Shown here piece after piece: positions 18,601 to 27,316 of a stretch of DNA of 64,000 nt. The notes under the pieces are model-generated. The model did not search any database and was not told the origin of the DNA. It saw only the letters and a list, made by a program, of their open reading frames with translations. The stretch's first letter is position 1; each line of letters begins with the position of its first letter. This DNA is from Streptomyces sp. NBC_01471. GTDB lineage: Bacteria > Actinomycetota > Actinomycetes > Streptomycetales > Streptomycetaceae. The stretch is from positions 6,871,001 through 6,935,000 of the forward strand of contig NZ_CP109450.1 of NCBI RefSeq assembly GCF_041438865.1, in the 5' to 3' direction. The position numbers and the translations under genes were made by a program.

Positions 18601-19773
18601 ATGCCCGACCGCGCCCCGCAGTTGGTGGACCGTCAGTTGCCCACCGAGGAGTCCCGGGATCTGCTCGCGCTGGTGCGCGACATCGTCCAGCGGGAGATCG
18701 TGCCCGGTGCGGCCGCCGAGGAGGAAGCCGGCCGCTTCCCCCGTGAGGTCTTCACCCTGCTCTCGGATGCCGGACTGCTCGGCCTTCCCTACGACTCCGC
18801 GTACGGCGGCGGTGACCAGCCGTACGAGGTCTACCTCCAGGTTCTCGAAGAGCTGGCGGCGGCGCGGCTGACCGTCGGCCTCGGTGTCAGCGTCCACTCG
18901 CTCTCCTGTCACGCCCTCGCCGGATACGGCAGCAAGGAGCAGCGGGCCGAGCAGTTGCCCGCGATGCTCGGCGGGGGACTGCTCGGGGCGTACTGCCTCT
19001 CCGAACCCGCGTCGGGCTCCGACGCGGCCTCGCTCCGCACGAAGGCCGTGCGGGACGGCGACGACTGGGTCATCACCGGGACCAAGGCGTGGATCACGCA
19101 CGGCGGCGTAGCCGATTTCTACACGGTGCTCGCGCGCACCGGCGGTGAGGGGGCGCGCGGGATCTCGGCGTTCCTGGTGCCGGGCGATGCCGCGGGGCTG
19201 ACCGCCGCAGTCCCCGAGAAGAAGATGGGGATGAAGGGCTCACCCACCGCCCAACTGCACTTCGACGGCGTACGGGTGTCCGGCACGCGGCTGATCGGGG
19301 AGGAGGGCCAGGGCTTCGCCATCGCCCTTTCCGCCCTCGACTCGGGGCGGCTGGGGATCGCGGCCTGTGCCATCGGCGTCGCCCAGGCCGCGCTGGACGA
19401 GGCGGTGCTGTACGCCACGGAGCGGCAGCAGTTCGGGCATCCCATCGCGGACTTCCAGGGGCTGCGCTTCATGCTCGCGGACATGGCCACCCAGATCGAG
19501 GCCGGCCGTTCCCTCTATCTCACGGCAGCCCGGCTGCGGGACGCCGGGCGGCCCTTCTCGCGGCAGGCCGCCATGGCCAAACTCTTCTGCACGGACGCGG
19601 CGATGCGGGCCACCACCGACGCGGTCCAGGTGCTCGGCGGCTACGGCTACACAGCTGACTTCCCGGTCGAGCGGTTCATGCGGGAGGCCAAGGTGCTGCA
19701 GATCGTGGAGGGCACCAATCAGATCCAGCGGATGGTCATCGCACGCCACCTCGCGGGTCCGGAGTCCCGCTGA
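18601..19773 (+). CDS. acyl-CoA dehydrogenase
   Basis: 390 aa flavoprotein oxidising acyl-CoA to enoyl-CoA. It has the family motifs YCLSEPASGSDAASL (flavin/substrate loop), WITHGGVADFYTVLART, the KKMGMKGSPTAQLHFD segment, RQQFGHPIADFQGLRFMLADMA in blocks, and near the C-terminus QVLGGYGYTADFPVERFMREAK followed by QIVEGTNQIQRMVIARHL, which contains the usual catalytic Glu (EGTNQ). The ATG at 18601 follows GGGAGGAGAGCG. A convergent small gene overlaps its last 38 bases. Confidence 0.95.
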   Translation: MPDRAPQLVDRQLPTEESRDLLALVRDIVQREIVPGAAAEEEAGRFPREVFTLLSDAGLLGLPYDSAYGGGDQPYEVYLQVLEELAAARLTVGLGVSVHSLSCHALAGYGSKEQRAEQLPAMLGGGLLGAYCLSEPASGSDAASLRTKAVRDGDDWVITGTKAWITHGGVADFYTVLARTGGEGARGISAFLVPGDAAGLTAAVPEKKMGMKGSPTAQLHFDGVRVSGTRLIGEEGQGFAIALSALDSGRLGIAACAIGVAQAALDEAVLYATERQQFGHPIADFQGLRFMLADMATQIEAGRSLYLTAARLRDAGRPFSRQAAMAKLFCTDAAMRATTDAVQVLGGYGYTADFPVERFMREAKVLQIVEGTNQIQRMVIARHLAGPESR

Positions 19774-19975
19774 ACTGACCCGGCTGGACGGTCGTCGTGG
19801 TGAGGCGTGCCCACTCCTGGTCGCGGCGGCCCGGCAGGGTCCGGCCCGCCCGTCCCCACTGACGGATCAGGGCCTGGTAGATCGGCGCGTCCGCGACCTG
19901 CGGAAGCGATTCTTCGGGAGCGGGCAGAGCGTGCCGCCGCAGCCCGGCCCCGGTCTCGTAGCGCAGAAGAGTCAT
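19736..19975 (-). CDS. small hypothetical protein, 79 aa
   Basis: A minus-strand frame of 79 residues with a soluble, charged composition and a WxRAGRTLPGRRDQEWARL segment, which resembles short uncharacterised proteins common in Streptomyces. No ribosome site is obvious before the ATG at 19975, and its 3' end overlaps the acyl-CoA dehydrogenase by 38 bases. It occupies most of the 386-base gap 19774-20159, where nothing else is seen. Confidence 0.45.
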   Translation of the reverse strand: MTLLRYETGAGLRRHALPAPEESLPQVADAPIYQALIRQWGRAGRTLPGRRDQEWARLTTTTVQPGQFSGTPDPRGGVR

Positions 19976-20159
19976 ACAGGGTCAACGCCAGGTGGCGGCG
20001 CGCGGTCACCGGCCCGCGCCGTCGGGCGTCTGTTCGCGCGGTCAAGGCCGGTGCGCGCGCCGCCCGCCCCGGGGGCCGGCCGGATCCCGCACGAACCGGG
20101 TCTGGCCGTGCGCACGGTTTCTGACGTACCGTCATCTTCCCTGTCAGCAGGAGGATGCC

Positions 20160-21284
20160 GTGGCCGACGACCGTCCCATCGCGCTCGACGAATACCCCGT
20201 CCACCAGGTGCCGCTGTCGATGAAGCACGTCGCGACGGGCGACCGCAACGCCTATGACCGCTGTATCTTCCACGTCTTCGACCACCGGGGCAGGGCACTG
20301 CTCATCGTGGGACTCGGCGTCTACCCCAACGCCGGTGTGATCGACGCGTACGCGACCCTGCGCACCGGCGACCGACTGCACGCCGTACGCGCGTCGGACG
20401 CCCTCACCGACGACCGGATGAACCTCTCGGTGGGACCGCTGCGCATCACCGTCGACGTCCCGCTCCAGCGGCTGACGCTGCACTGTGCGGCCGACCCCGC
20501 CGACCCGGACTCGCTCTCGTACGACATCGAGTGGACCGCGGACTTCCCGGCGGTCTGGGAGCCGCACCACGTGCAGCGGCGCGGCGAGCGGCTGATGCTC
20601 GAAGGCCGCCGCTTCGTGCAGGCGGGCAGCTGCTCCGGTGTCATCCGAGCGGGCGGCGACGAGATACGGATCGGACCGGGGGAGTGGACCGGCACCCGCG
20701 ACCGGAGCTGGGGTGTGCGGCCCATCCCCGGCGAGGAGGGCGGGCGGGCCGAGGCCGAGTTCCGGCCCGAAGGGTTCCACTGGCTCTGGATCCCGGTGCG
20801 CTTCGAGGACCGCTTCGTCATGGTGATCGCACAGGAGGACGCCGACGGCCACCGGACGCTGAACGAGGCGCTGCTGGTGCGCGACGGCCGCCACGACGTG
20901 CAACTCGGCTGGCCGCGCACGGAGATCGGCTACCGGCCCGGCACCCGCCACCCCGAACGGGCCGTCGTCCATCTCACCGGCCCGGACGGACGGCCGATGG
21001 AGCTGACCGCCGACATGCTCTGCTCGTCGCCGCTGGCGCTCGGTGCGGGCTACCCGCCGGCCACCGACTGGCAGCACGGCACCTGGCAGGGGCGGGGCTG
21101 GACCGACCGGCGCAGCTACGACATGAGCGACCCGGCGGCCCATCCGGCCGCCGCCTACGGCGTCACCGACCACGCCGCCCGCTTCACCCTCGAAGGCCAG
21201 GTCGGCCACGGGATCTTCGAGCACGGCAGCTTCGGCCGCCACGACCCCAGCGGATTCACCGGATACGAATCGGTCGCTCCCTGA
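20160..21284 (+). CDS. conserved hypothetical protein, beta-rich, unknown function
   Basis: 374 aa, beginning at a GTG preceded by CAGGAGG; a nearby ATG is out of frame. No signal peptide or membrane segment. The sequence is rich in aromatic and Gly residues in alternating hydrophobic strands (RDRSWGVRPIPGEEGG, GFHWLWIPVRFEDRFVMV), suggesting a beta-barrel or lipocalin/AttH-like fold (inference). No catalytic motif is recognised. The gene lies between an acyl-CoA dehydrogenase and an APH-type kinase on the same strand, so it may act in the same pathway on a lipid or hydroxyacyl substrate. Confidence 0.75.
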   Translation: MADDRPIALDEYPVHQVPLSMKHVATGDRNAYDRCIFHVFDHRGRALLIVGLGVYPNAGVIDAYATLRTGDRLHAVRASDALTDDRMNLSVGPLRITVDVPLQRLTLHCAADPADPDSLSYDIEWTADFPAVWEPHHVQRRGERLMLEGRRFVQAGSCSGVIRAGGDEIRIGPGEWTGTRDRSWGVRPIPGEEGGRAEAEFRPEGFHWLWIPVRFEDRFVMVIAQEDADGHRTLNEALLVRDGRHDVQLGWPRTEIGYRPGTRHPERAVVHLTGPDGRPMELTADMLCSSPLALGAGYPPATDWQHGTWQGRGWTDRRSYDMSDPAAHPAAAYGVTDHAARFTLEGQVGHGIFEHGSFGRHDPSGFTGYESVAP

Positions 21285-21368
21285 GCGTCCGGGCTCTGGC
21301 CTTCCGGGCTCAGCCCTTCCGGGCCTTGCCGCACCTGCGCGCCGCGTCCCCGAGCGAGGAGCACCGCC

Positions 21369-22505
21369 ATGACCACGGCACCACGCCCCCGCACCACCAC
21401 CCGAGACCCGCAGGAGCTGGGCCGCAGGCTCGCCGCCTGGCTCTCCACCCGGCTGCCGGGCGTCCGCATCGGCAACCTCACGACCCCCGCGTCGAACGGC
21501 ATGTCGAGCGAGACCCTGCTCTTCGACATCGCCGCCCCCGCGGCCCCGGTCGCCTCCTGCGCCCTGCGCCTGGCCGCCGACCCCGCCGCGTACACCGTCT
21601 TCCCCGCCTACGACATGGAGCGGCAGTACCGGGTGATGAGCCTGGTCGCCGAGCACACCGACATCCCGGTGCCGCGCGTCCTGTGGCTCGAAACGGACCC
21701 GGCGCCGCTGGGCGCGCCCTTCTTCGTGATGGAACAGGCCCACGGCAGGGTGCCTCCGGACGTCATGCCCTATACGTACGAGGGGAATTGGCTGTACTCG
21801 GCGACCGACGCCGAACGCGCCGCGCTGGAGGAGTCGACCCTGCGGGCCCTGGCCGGGCTGCACCGCCAGTTCCCCGCCGCCCGGGCGGAGTTCCTGCTGC
21901 CCGCCGGAGAGGGCAGCCCGCTGCGCCGCCATGTGGACGAGCAACGGGCCTACTACACCTGGGTGGTGGACGGGCTCCCGCCGTCACCGCTGATCGAGAG
22001 CGCCTTCGGGCGGCTGGAGGAGCTGTGGCCCGAGGACGAGGGGCCCGCCGTGCTCTGCTGGGGCGACGCCCGGATCGGCAACATCGTGTACGACGGCTTC
22101 GAGCCCGCCGCGGTGCTCGACTGGGAGATGGCCGCCTTCGGCCCGTGCGAACTCGACCTCGGCTGGACCGTCTATCTGCACCGTTTCTTCCAGGACCTCA
22201 CCGAGGGATCGGGGCTGCCGGGCCTGCCCGGACTGCTGCGCCGGGAGAACGCCGAGCGGCGGTATGCCGGACTCACCGGCCACACACCGCGCGACATGGA
22301 CTTCCATCTTCTCTACGCGGCCCTGCGGCACGCGATCGTCATGCTGCGCATCGCCTACCGGCAGGTGCACTTCGGCGAGGTCCGGGTCCCCGCGGACCCG
22401 GATGCCATGATCCTGCACCGGGCTTCTCTGGAGGCCCTGGTGCGGGGTACGTACGACTGGTCAGGCGGCCTCGCGCCCCAGCCGGGCGGCCTTGACGGGG
22501 CGTGA
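21369..22505 (+). CDS. APH-family phosphotransferase (kinase-like)
   Basis: 378 aa with the aminoglycoside/choline-kinase fold. The catalytic loop reads CWGDARIGNIVYDG, where the usual HGD is WGD, and the metal-binding DWEMAAFGPCELDLGW follows. FFVMEQAHGRVPPDVMPY fits the hinge region. This subfamily is closest in style to the kinase domain of ACAD10/ACAD11-like proteins, which phosphorylate 4-hydroxyacyl-CoA, and an acyl-CoA dehydrogenase lies 1.6 kb upstream. It should not be read as an antibiotic-resistance gene. The ATG follows GAGCGAGGAGCACCGCC. The 3' end overlaps the convergent Zn-ribbon gene by 45 bases. Confidence 0.8.
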   Translation: MTTAPRPRTTTRDPQELGRRLAAWLSTRLPGVRIGNLTTPASNGMSSETLLFDIAAPAAPVASCALRLAADPAAYTVFPAYDMERQYRVMSLVAEHTDIPVPRVLWLETDPAPLGAPFFVMEQAHGRVPPDVMPYTYEGNWLYSATDAERAALEESTLRALAGLHRQFPAARAEFLLPAGEGSPLRRHVDEQRAYYTWVVDGLPPSPLIESAFGRLEELWPEDEGPAVLCWGDARIGNIVYDGFEPAAVLDWEMAAFGPCELDLGWTVYLHRFFQDLTEGSGLPGLPGLLRRENAERRYAGLTGHTPRDMDFHLLYAALRHAIVMLRIAYRQVHFGEVRVPADPDAMILHRASLEALVRGTYDWSGGLAPQPGGLDGA

Positions 22506-22862
22506 GCCCGGCCCGCCGACGTGCGAGAACGGCTGCTTGCGCCAGTCGAGTCCCTGAGGCAGCGTCAGCAGCAGAGCGGTGTCCTGCTCCTGGGCCTCCA
22601 GGGACTCGTCCGCGGGCCTGGCGTCCGACGCCGCGCGGCCGGTGCCCGCGCACGCGGTCAGCCCGAACGGATTCCAGGGGCTGGCGCAGAGCGCGTGCTG
22701 GGGCAGTACGACCTCGCCCGTGAGGAGGGCGATCGGCTGCTCGCAGTCCGGGCAGATCACCCGGTACATCTCAAAGGTGTCGTAGGCCGCGAGACCTGGA
22801 TCGTTCTCGATGGCCGCGAGCTCTGCGGGCTCGATGGAATCGACGCTCTTCAGCTTGTGCAT
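22461..22862 (-). CDS. small zinc-ribbon-like hypothetical protein
   Basis: 133 aa from the ATG at 22862, preceded by GAGGGGGAGAATCTCC. The open frame continues 43 codons further upstream without a better start. Contains a CPDC pair (VICPDCEQPIALLTGE) and two later cysteines (ALCASPW, TACAGTG), which could bind one metal ion. The C-terminal third is polar. Function unknown. It is convergent with and overlaps the APH-like gene, and is divergent from the Lrp-type regulator, whose target it could be. Confidence 0.65.
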   Translation of the reverse strand: MHKLKSVDSIEPAELAAIENDPGLAAYDTFEMYRVICPDCEQPIALLTGEVVLPQHALCASPWNPFGLTACAGTGRAASDARPADESLEAQEQDTALLLTLPQGLDWRKQPFSHVGGPGSRPVKAARLGREAA

Positions 22863-23065
22863 GGAGATTCTCCCCCTCGGGTGGGCCGACCAGAAACTGT
22901 GGTCTCGACCACAGCAAGCACTTCCCGCCCGGTGTCCGCGGTAATCGCGCGTTCCCGGCGGACACGGCTCCAGGCCTGTGGCCTTCGTCACATGAATGGC
23001 TCAGGGGACCCTTACCGGCCCTCTCCGGCTGTGCCGGAGAGGGCCGGGGCCATAGGTTGATCCGT

Positions 23066-23506
23066 ATGGAGGAGCTGGATCGCCGCATCGTGGAGTTGCT
23101 CGTCAAGGACGGGCGGATGAGCTACACCGACCTGGGCAAGGCCACCGGCCTGTCCACATCGGCGGTGCATCAGCGCGTACGCCGTCTCGAACAGCGCGGC
23201 GTCATCCGCGGCTACGCCGCCGTGGTCGACCCGGAGGCCGTCGGGCTGCCGCTCACCGCGTTCATCTCGGTGAAGCCCTTCGACCCGAGCGCCCCGGACG
23301 ACATCGCCGAGCGGCTCGCCGGGGTCCCCGAGATCGAGGCCTGCCACAGCGTGGCGGGCGACGAGAACTACATCCTCAAGGTGCGCGTCCCGACACCGCT
23401 CGCCCTGGAGAACCTGCTGACCAGGATCCGCTCACTGGCCGGGGTCTCCACCCGTACGACCGTCGTGCTCTCCACTCCGTACGAGGCACGGCCCCCGGAG
23501 ATCTGA
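23066..23506 (+). CDS. Lrp/AsnC-family transcriptional regulator
   Basis: 146 aa. The N-terminal winged helix begins MEELDRRIVELLVKDGRMSY and continues TDLGKATGLSTSAVHQRVRRLE. The C-terminal RAM (ligand-binding) domain includes GVPEIEACHSVAGDENYILKV. The ATG at 23066 is preferred over a TTG three codons upstream; the only ribosome-site candidate is a weak AGG about 9 bases away. It is likely an amino-acid-responsive regulator, either autoregulated or acting on the divergent Zn-ribbon gene or the downstream amidohydrolase 94 bases away. Confidence 0.92.
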   Translation: MEELDRRIVELLVKDGRMSYTDLGKATGLSTSAVHQRVRRLEQRGVIRGYAAVVDPEAVGLPLTAFISVKPFDPSAPDDIAERLAGVPEIEACHSVAGDENYILKVRVPTPLALENLLTRIRSLAGVSTRTTVVLSTPYEARPPEI

Positions 23507-23599
23507 CCCGCGGATCCCACCCGGAGATCCGGGCCGCCCCCGCCCCGCGGAGGGCCCCCGTGCGCGGACCGGTGCGCCGGAGGCGGGAGACTGTTCTCC

Positions 23600-25240
23600 A
23601 TGACCGAGAGCACCGCCCCCCGGGCCGACCACCGCACCGTACTGCTGCGCGGTGGGGACATCCACAGCCCCGCCGACCCCTTCGCCACCGCGATGGTCGT
23701 GGAACGCGGGCACGTCGCCTGGGTGGGCTCCGAAGGGGCGGCCGACGCCTTCGCCAAGGGTGTCGACGAGACAGTCGACCTCGAAGGGGCCCTGGTGACC
23801 CCGGCGTTCACCGACGCACACGTCCACACGACATCCACCGGGCTCGCGCTCACCGGGCTCGACCTGTCGGCCGCACGGAGCGCGGGGGAGGCCCTCCGTC
23901 TCGTACGGGAGCACGCGGCCGGCCGCCCCGGCGACCGGGTCCTGCTCGGCCACGGCTGGGACGACTCCGGCTGGCCGGACGGCCGGCCGCTGACCCGCAC
24001 CGCACTCGACGAGGCGGCCGGCGGAAGGCCGGTCTATCTGCCGCGGGTCGACGTCCACTCGGCCGTGGTCTCCACCGCCCTGCTCGACCTCGTCCCGCAG
24101 GTCACCTCGCTGCCCGGCTACCGGGCGGACGCCCCGCTCACCGGCGCGGCGCACCACGCCGTGCGCGCCGCGGCCCACGCGCAGATCACCCCGGAGCAGC
24201 GCACCGACGCGCAGCGCGCCGCCCGTGAACGGGCCGCCTCGCTCGGTATCGGCTCGCTCCACGAGTGCGGCGGGCCCGACATCTCCGACGAGGACGACTT
24301 CACCGGCCTGCTCCGCCTGGCCGGACAGGAGAAGGGGCCGCGCGTCTTCGGCTACTGGGCCGAGCGCGTCGCCGACGACAAGGACGCCCGCCGCATCAGG
24401 GAGCTGGGCGCGATCGGCGCGGCAGGTGACCTCTTCGTCGACGGCTCGCTCGGCTCGCACACCGCCTGCCTGCACGAGCCGTACGCGGACGAGGCGCACA
24501 CCGGTACGGCGCATCTGGACTCCGCCGACATCGCCGCCCATGTCGCCGCCTGCACCGAGGCCGGCCTCCAGGCGGGCTTCCACGCCATCGGGGACGCCGC
24601 GCTCACCGCGGTCGTCGGCGGAGTGCGGGCCGCGGCGGAGAAGCTCGGCCTGGAACGGGTCCGCGCCGCCCGCCACCGCGTCGAGCACGCCGAGATGCTC
24701 ACCCCGGAAACCGTCGCCGCCTTCGCCGAGCTGGGTCTCACCGCCTCCGTGCAGCCCGCCTTCGACGCGGCGTGGGGCGGTGACGAGGGGATGTACGCCC
24801 AGCGGCTCGGCGCCGAGCGGGCCCGTACCCTCAACCCGTACGCGGCTCTGCTGCGGGCCGGGGTCCCGCTCGCCTTCGGCTCCGACAGCCCGGTCACCCC
24901 GCTCGACCCCTGGGGGAACGTGCGGGCCGCGGCCTTCCACCGGACCCCCGCGCACCGGATCTCCGTACGTGCCGCGTTCACCGCCCACACCCGCGGCGGC
25001 TGGCGGTCCATCGGCCGGGACGACACCGGTGTGCTCGTGCCCGGTGCCCCCGCCGACTACGCGGTCTGGCGCACCGCCGACCTGGTCGTGCAGGCCCCCG
25101 ACGACCGGGTGGCCCGCTGGTCGACCGACCCGCGCTCCGGCACCCCCGGCCTGCCGGACCTCACCCCTGGCGCCGAACTCCCGGTCTGCCTGCGGACGGT
25201 GGTCTTCGGACAAACTGTCTTCGTGAGGCCGAACGAGTGA
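23600..25240 (+). CDS. amidohydrolase family protein (YtcJ-like)
   Basis: 546 aa metal-dependent hydrolase of the amidohydrolase_3/YtcJ type. The N-terminal strand motif VTPAFTDAHVHTTSTG supplies the HxH ligands. Further metal-site segments are SLGSHTACLHEPY, GFHAIGDAALTAVVGG, RHRVEHAEMLTPE and FGSDSPVTPLDPWGNV (the Asp ligand). Some family members are exoenzyme-type amidases or formamide deformylases; the substrate is not inferable here. No signal peptide is visible, so it is probably cytoplasmic. Confidence 0.9.
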   Translation: MTESTAPRADHRTVLLRGGDIHSPADPFATAMVVERGHVAWVGSEGAADAFAKGVDETVDLEGALVTPAFTDAHVHTTSTGLALTGLDLSAARSAGEALRLVREHAAGRPGDRVLLGHGWDDSGWPDGRPLTRTALDEAAGGRPVYLPRVDVHSAVVSTALLDLVPQVTSLPGYRADAPLTGAAHHAVRAAAHAQITPEQRTDAQRAARERAASLGIGSLHECGGPDISDEDDFTGLLRLAGQEKGPRVFGYWAERVADDKDARRIRELGAIGAAGDLFVDGSLGSHTACLHEPYADEAHTGTAHLDSADIAAHVAACTEAGLQAGFHAIGDAALTAVVGGVRAAAEKLGLERVRAARHRVEHAEMLTPETVAAFAELGLTASVQPAFDAAWGGDEGMYAQRLGAERARTLNPYAALLRAGVPLAFGSDSPVTPLDPWGNVRAAAFHRTPAHRISVRAAFTAHTRGGWRSIGRDDTGVLVPGAPADYAVWRTADLVVQAPDDRVARWSTDPRSGTPGLPDLTPGAELPVCLRTVVFGQTVFVRPNE

Positions 25241-25349
25241 CATCACGGTATTTTGTGCGGCCGATCGATGCCGGAAAGCCTTCCCCGCCACCTGCGGCTC
25301 TTCCGTACTGACCTGCCCATTCATCAGAACACCGCAGGTGGGACGAGTG

Positions 25350-25780
25350 TTGACAGAAAGCGGCCACCGGCGGGTAGGTTCGGCCGAGTCCACCACAGGA
25401 CGTCCGACCGGCAAACCTCCACGCAGTCGTCGAACGCCGCTGGGTCATGGGGCGGTACGCCGCTAGGCATGCCACCACTGGGAGCCAGGTTCAGCGCCCG
25501 CGCCTCGGGGGCGAGGGAGGTTTCAGCCGGAAGGGGGTCCGCCCTGCTCCTCCGGAGTTCGCGGGCAGGTGCGACCCGGGTGGGGCCCGGACGTTCAGTA
25601 GACAACGGCTCTCGGTCGACCCGCAGCCAGCGGGCCCCAGGTCGGCCCGAAGGACGCCGGGCCCCGATCCGAAGTTCCCCTCCCCCTCTCAGGAGTCGGG
25701 CCTGCCGACGCGGCTGCGTTCCGCCATCCCGGCGCTGGATAAGGTGATGGTTCGGCGTAGGGACACAGTGAGGGGCAGTA
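25350..25780 (+). promoter_or_regulatory. promoter and about 400-nt untranslated leader upstream of the mannosyltransferase gene
   Basis: The 540-base gap 25241-25780 has no convincing coding frame. TTGACA (25350-25355) and TAGGTT (25375-25380), 19 bases apart, form a promoter-like pair, which would give a leader of about 400 nt. The leader has many local GC-rich hairpins, for example around GCGGTACGCCGC near 25450. The FMN, cobalamin and c-di-AMP riboswitch signatures were looked for and not found. Confidence 0.4.
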
Positions 25781-26548
25781 GTGAACGACGGCGGTGAGCG
25801 GCAGTTCGGTCCGCTCGGCAAGGCCTTGGTCATCATTCCGACCTACAACGAGGCCGAGAACATCAAGCCGATCGTTGCCCGGGTTCGCGCCGCGGTGCCG
25901 GAGGCGGACATTCTGGTCGCCGACGACAACAGCCCGGACGGCACCGGGAAGATCGTTGATGAGTTGGCGGGGGACGACCCGCAGGTCCAGGTGCTGCACC
26001 GGAAGGGCAAGGAAGGCCTCGGCGCCGCATACCTCGCCGGCTTCCGCTGGGGCATCGAGCACGGGTACGGCGTCCTGGTGGAGATGGACGCCGACGGCTC
26101 GCACCAGCCCGAGGAACTTCCCCGGCTGCTCACCGCGTTGAAGGGCGCCGACCTGGTGCTCGGCTCGCGATGGATGCCGGGCGGACGGGTCGTCAACTGG
26201 CCCAAGTCCCGGGAGCTGCTCTCGCGGGGCGGCAGCACGTACTCGCGGCTGCTCCTCGGCGTACCGATCCGCGATGTCACCGGTGGTTTCCGGGCGTTCC
26301 GCAAGGAGACGCTGGAGGAGCTCGGCCTCGACGAGGTGTCGTCCCAGGGGTACTGCTTCCAGGTGGACCTCGCCCGGCGGGCCGTCGAGGCGGGCTGCCA
26401 TGTCGTCGAGGTTCCGATCACGTTCGTGGAGCGCGAGATCGGCGACTCCAAGATGAGCAAGGACATCGTCGTGGAGGCGCTGTGGCGTGTGACGGCCTGG
26501 GGGGTGGGCGCGCGGGCCGGACGCCTGCTGGGACGCGAGCCTTCCTGA
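25781..26548 (+). CDS. polyprenol monophosphomannose synthase (GT2)
   Basis: 255 aa GT-A glycosyltransferase transferring mannose from GDP-mannose to polyprenyl phosphate. The product is the donor for protein O-mannosylation and lipoglycans. Family motifs are ALVIIPTYNEAENI, VADDNSPDGTGKIVDELA, the DXD-type EMDADGSHQPEELP and GSRWMPGGRVVNWP. There is no membrane anchor, as in the separate catalytic Ppm1 unit of other actinobacteria. GTG start with AGGGG 6 bases upstream. The next gene, fxsA-like, follows after 59 bases. Confidence 0.93.
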   Translation: MNDGGERQFGPLGKALVIIPTYNEAENIKPIVARVRAAVPEADILVADDNSPDGTGKIVDELAGDDPQVQVLHRKGKEGLGAAYLAGFRWGIEHGYGVLVEMDADGSHQPEELPRLLTALKGADLVLGSRWMPGGRVVNWPKSRELLSRGGSTYSRLLLGVPIRDVTGGFRAFRKETLEELGLDEVSSQGYCFQVDLARRAVEAGCHVVEVPITFVEREIGDSKMSKDIVVEALWRVTAWGVGARAGRLLGREPS

Positions 26549-26573
26549 GCTCCCCGGCACAGCTCCCCGGCAC
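26548..26573. repeat. perfect 13-bp tandem duplication at a stop codon
   Basis: AGCTCCCCGGCAC occurs twice back to back (26548-26560 and 26561-26573), beginning on the last base of the mannosyltransferase stop codon. It is one of several stop-adjacent duplications in this window. Confidence 0.85.
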
Positions 26574-26607
26574 GTCATCCGCGCGCGCCTGCAGGCACAC
26601 TGGGAGC

Positions 26608-27183
26608 ATGACGACCGGCACACAGCCCCCGACCGCTCCCAGGCGCTCCCGGGCGCGCACCTTCGTACCGCTGGGCATCGCCGTCTGGGTGGTCCTGGAG
26701 ATCTGGCTGCTGATCCTGGTGGCCGACGTGGCGGGCGGGCTCGCCGTTCTCTTCCTGCTCGTCGGCGGTCTCGTGCTGGGCGCGGCCGTCGTCAAGCGGG
26801 CCGGGCGGCGGGCCTTCCGCAACCTGACGGAGACGGTGCAGCGGCAGCAGTCAGGAGTGCAGCCGGAGCAGGAGCGCGAGAGCGGCGGGAACGGCTTCCT
26901 GATGCTCTCGGGGCTGCTGATCATGCTGCCCGGGCTGATCACCGATGTGGTGGGGCTCCTGCTGCTGGTGCCGCCGCTGCGCACGGCGCTGAGCGGGTAC
27001 ACGGAGCGGACCCTGGAGCGCCGGATGAGCAGGGCCGCCCCCGGCACCGTCGGCGATGCCTTCCAGCAGGCGCGGATGCACCGCCCCGACGGCAAGGTCG
27101 TCCAGGGGGAGGTCATCAAGAACGACGACCGGCCCGAGTCCCCCGGGAACGACGGGGGTCCGCGCCCGCCGCTGACGCCCTGA
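26608..27183 (+). CDS. FxsA-family membrane protein
   Basis: 191 aa. Four hydrophobic segments in the FxsA arrangement (PLGIAVWVVLEIWLLILVAD, AVLFLLVGGLVLGAAVV, GFLMLSGLLIMLPGLITDVV, GLLLLVPPLRTAL), with the conserved LPGxxTDxxG stretch and a polar cytoplasmic tail (GKVVQGEVI). FxsA modulates phage exclusion in E. coli; the role in actinobacteria is unknown. ATG at 26608 after TGGGAGC. A 20-bp terminator hairpin follows the gene. Confidence 0.9.
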   Translation: MTTGTQPPTAPRRSRARTFVPLGIAVWVVLEIWLLILVADVAGGLAVLFLLVGGLVLGAAVVKRAGRRAFRNLTETVQRQQSGVQPEQERESGGNGFLMLSGLLIMLPGLITDVVGLLLLVPPLRTALSGYTERTLERRMSRAAPGTVGDAFQQARMHRPDGKVVQGEVIKNDDRPESPGNDGGPRPPLTP

Positions 27184-27234
27184 CCGGCGGCAGGGCGCAC
27201 GGGACCGGCCATAACGGGAGCAGGTCGTACAAAG

Positions 27235-27280
27235 AGCTGAGGGCTCCGGCACACCCTGAAGTGTGCCGGAGCCCTCAGCT
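27235..27280. terminator. 20-bp perfect hairpin, bidirectional terminator
   Basis: AGCTGAGGGCTCCGGCACAC (27235-27254) pairs perfectly with 27261-27280 around a 6-base loop. It lies between the convergent fxsA-like and rbpA genes. Confidence 0.88.
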
Positions 27281-27316
27281 CCTGATGTGGTCGTGCTGTA
27301 CGCGAACGCCTGGGCG

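Noticed and set aside
21369..22505. Possible aminoglycoside resistance kinase.
   Set aside because: The catalytic loop (WGD instead of HGD) and the context of lipid-type genes fit the general APH/ACAD-type kinases, not resistance enzymes.
25430..25560. Cobalamin-like block (GCCACCACTGGGAGCCAGG) as a B12 riboswitch.
   Set aside because: The other conserved B12-box elements are missing and the downstream gene is unrelated to cobalamin.
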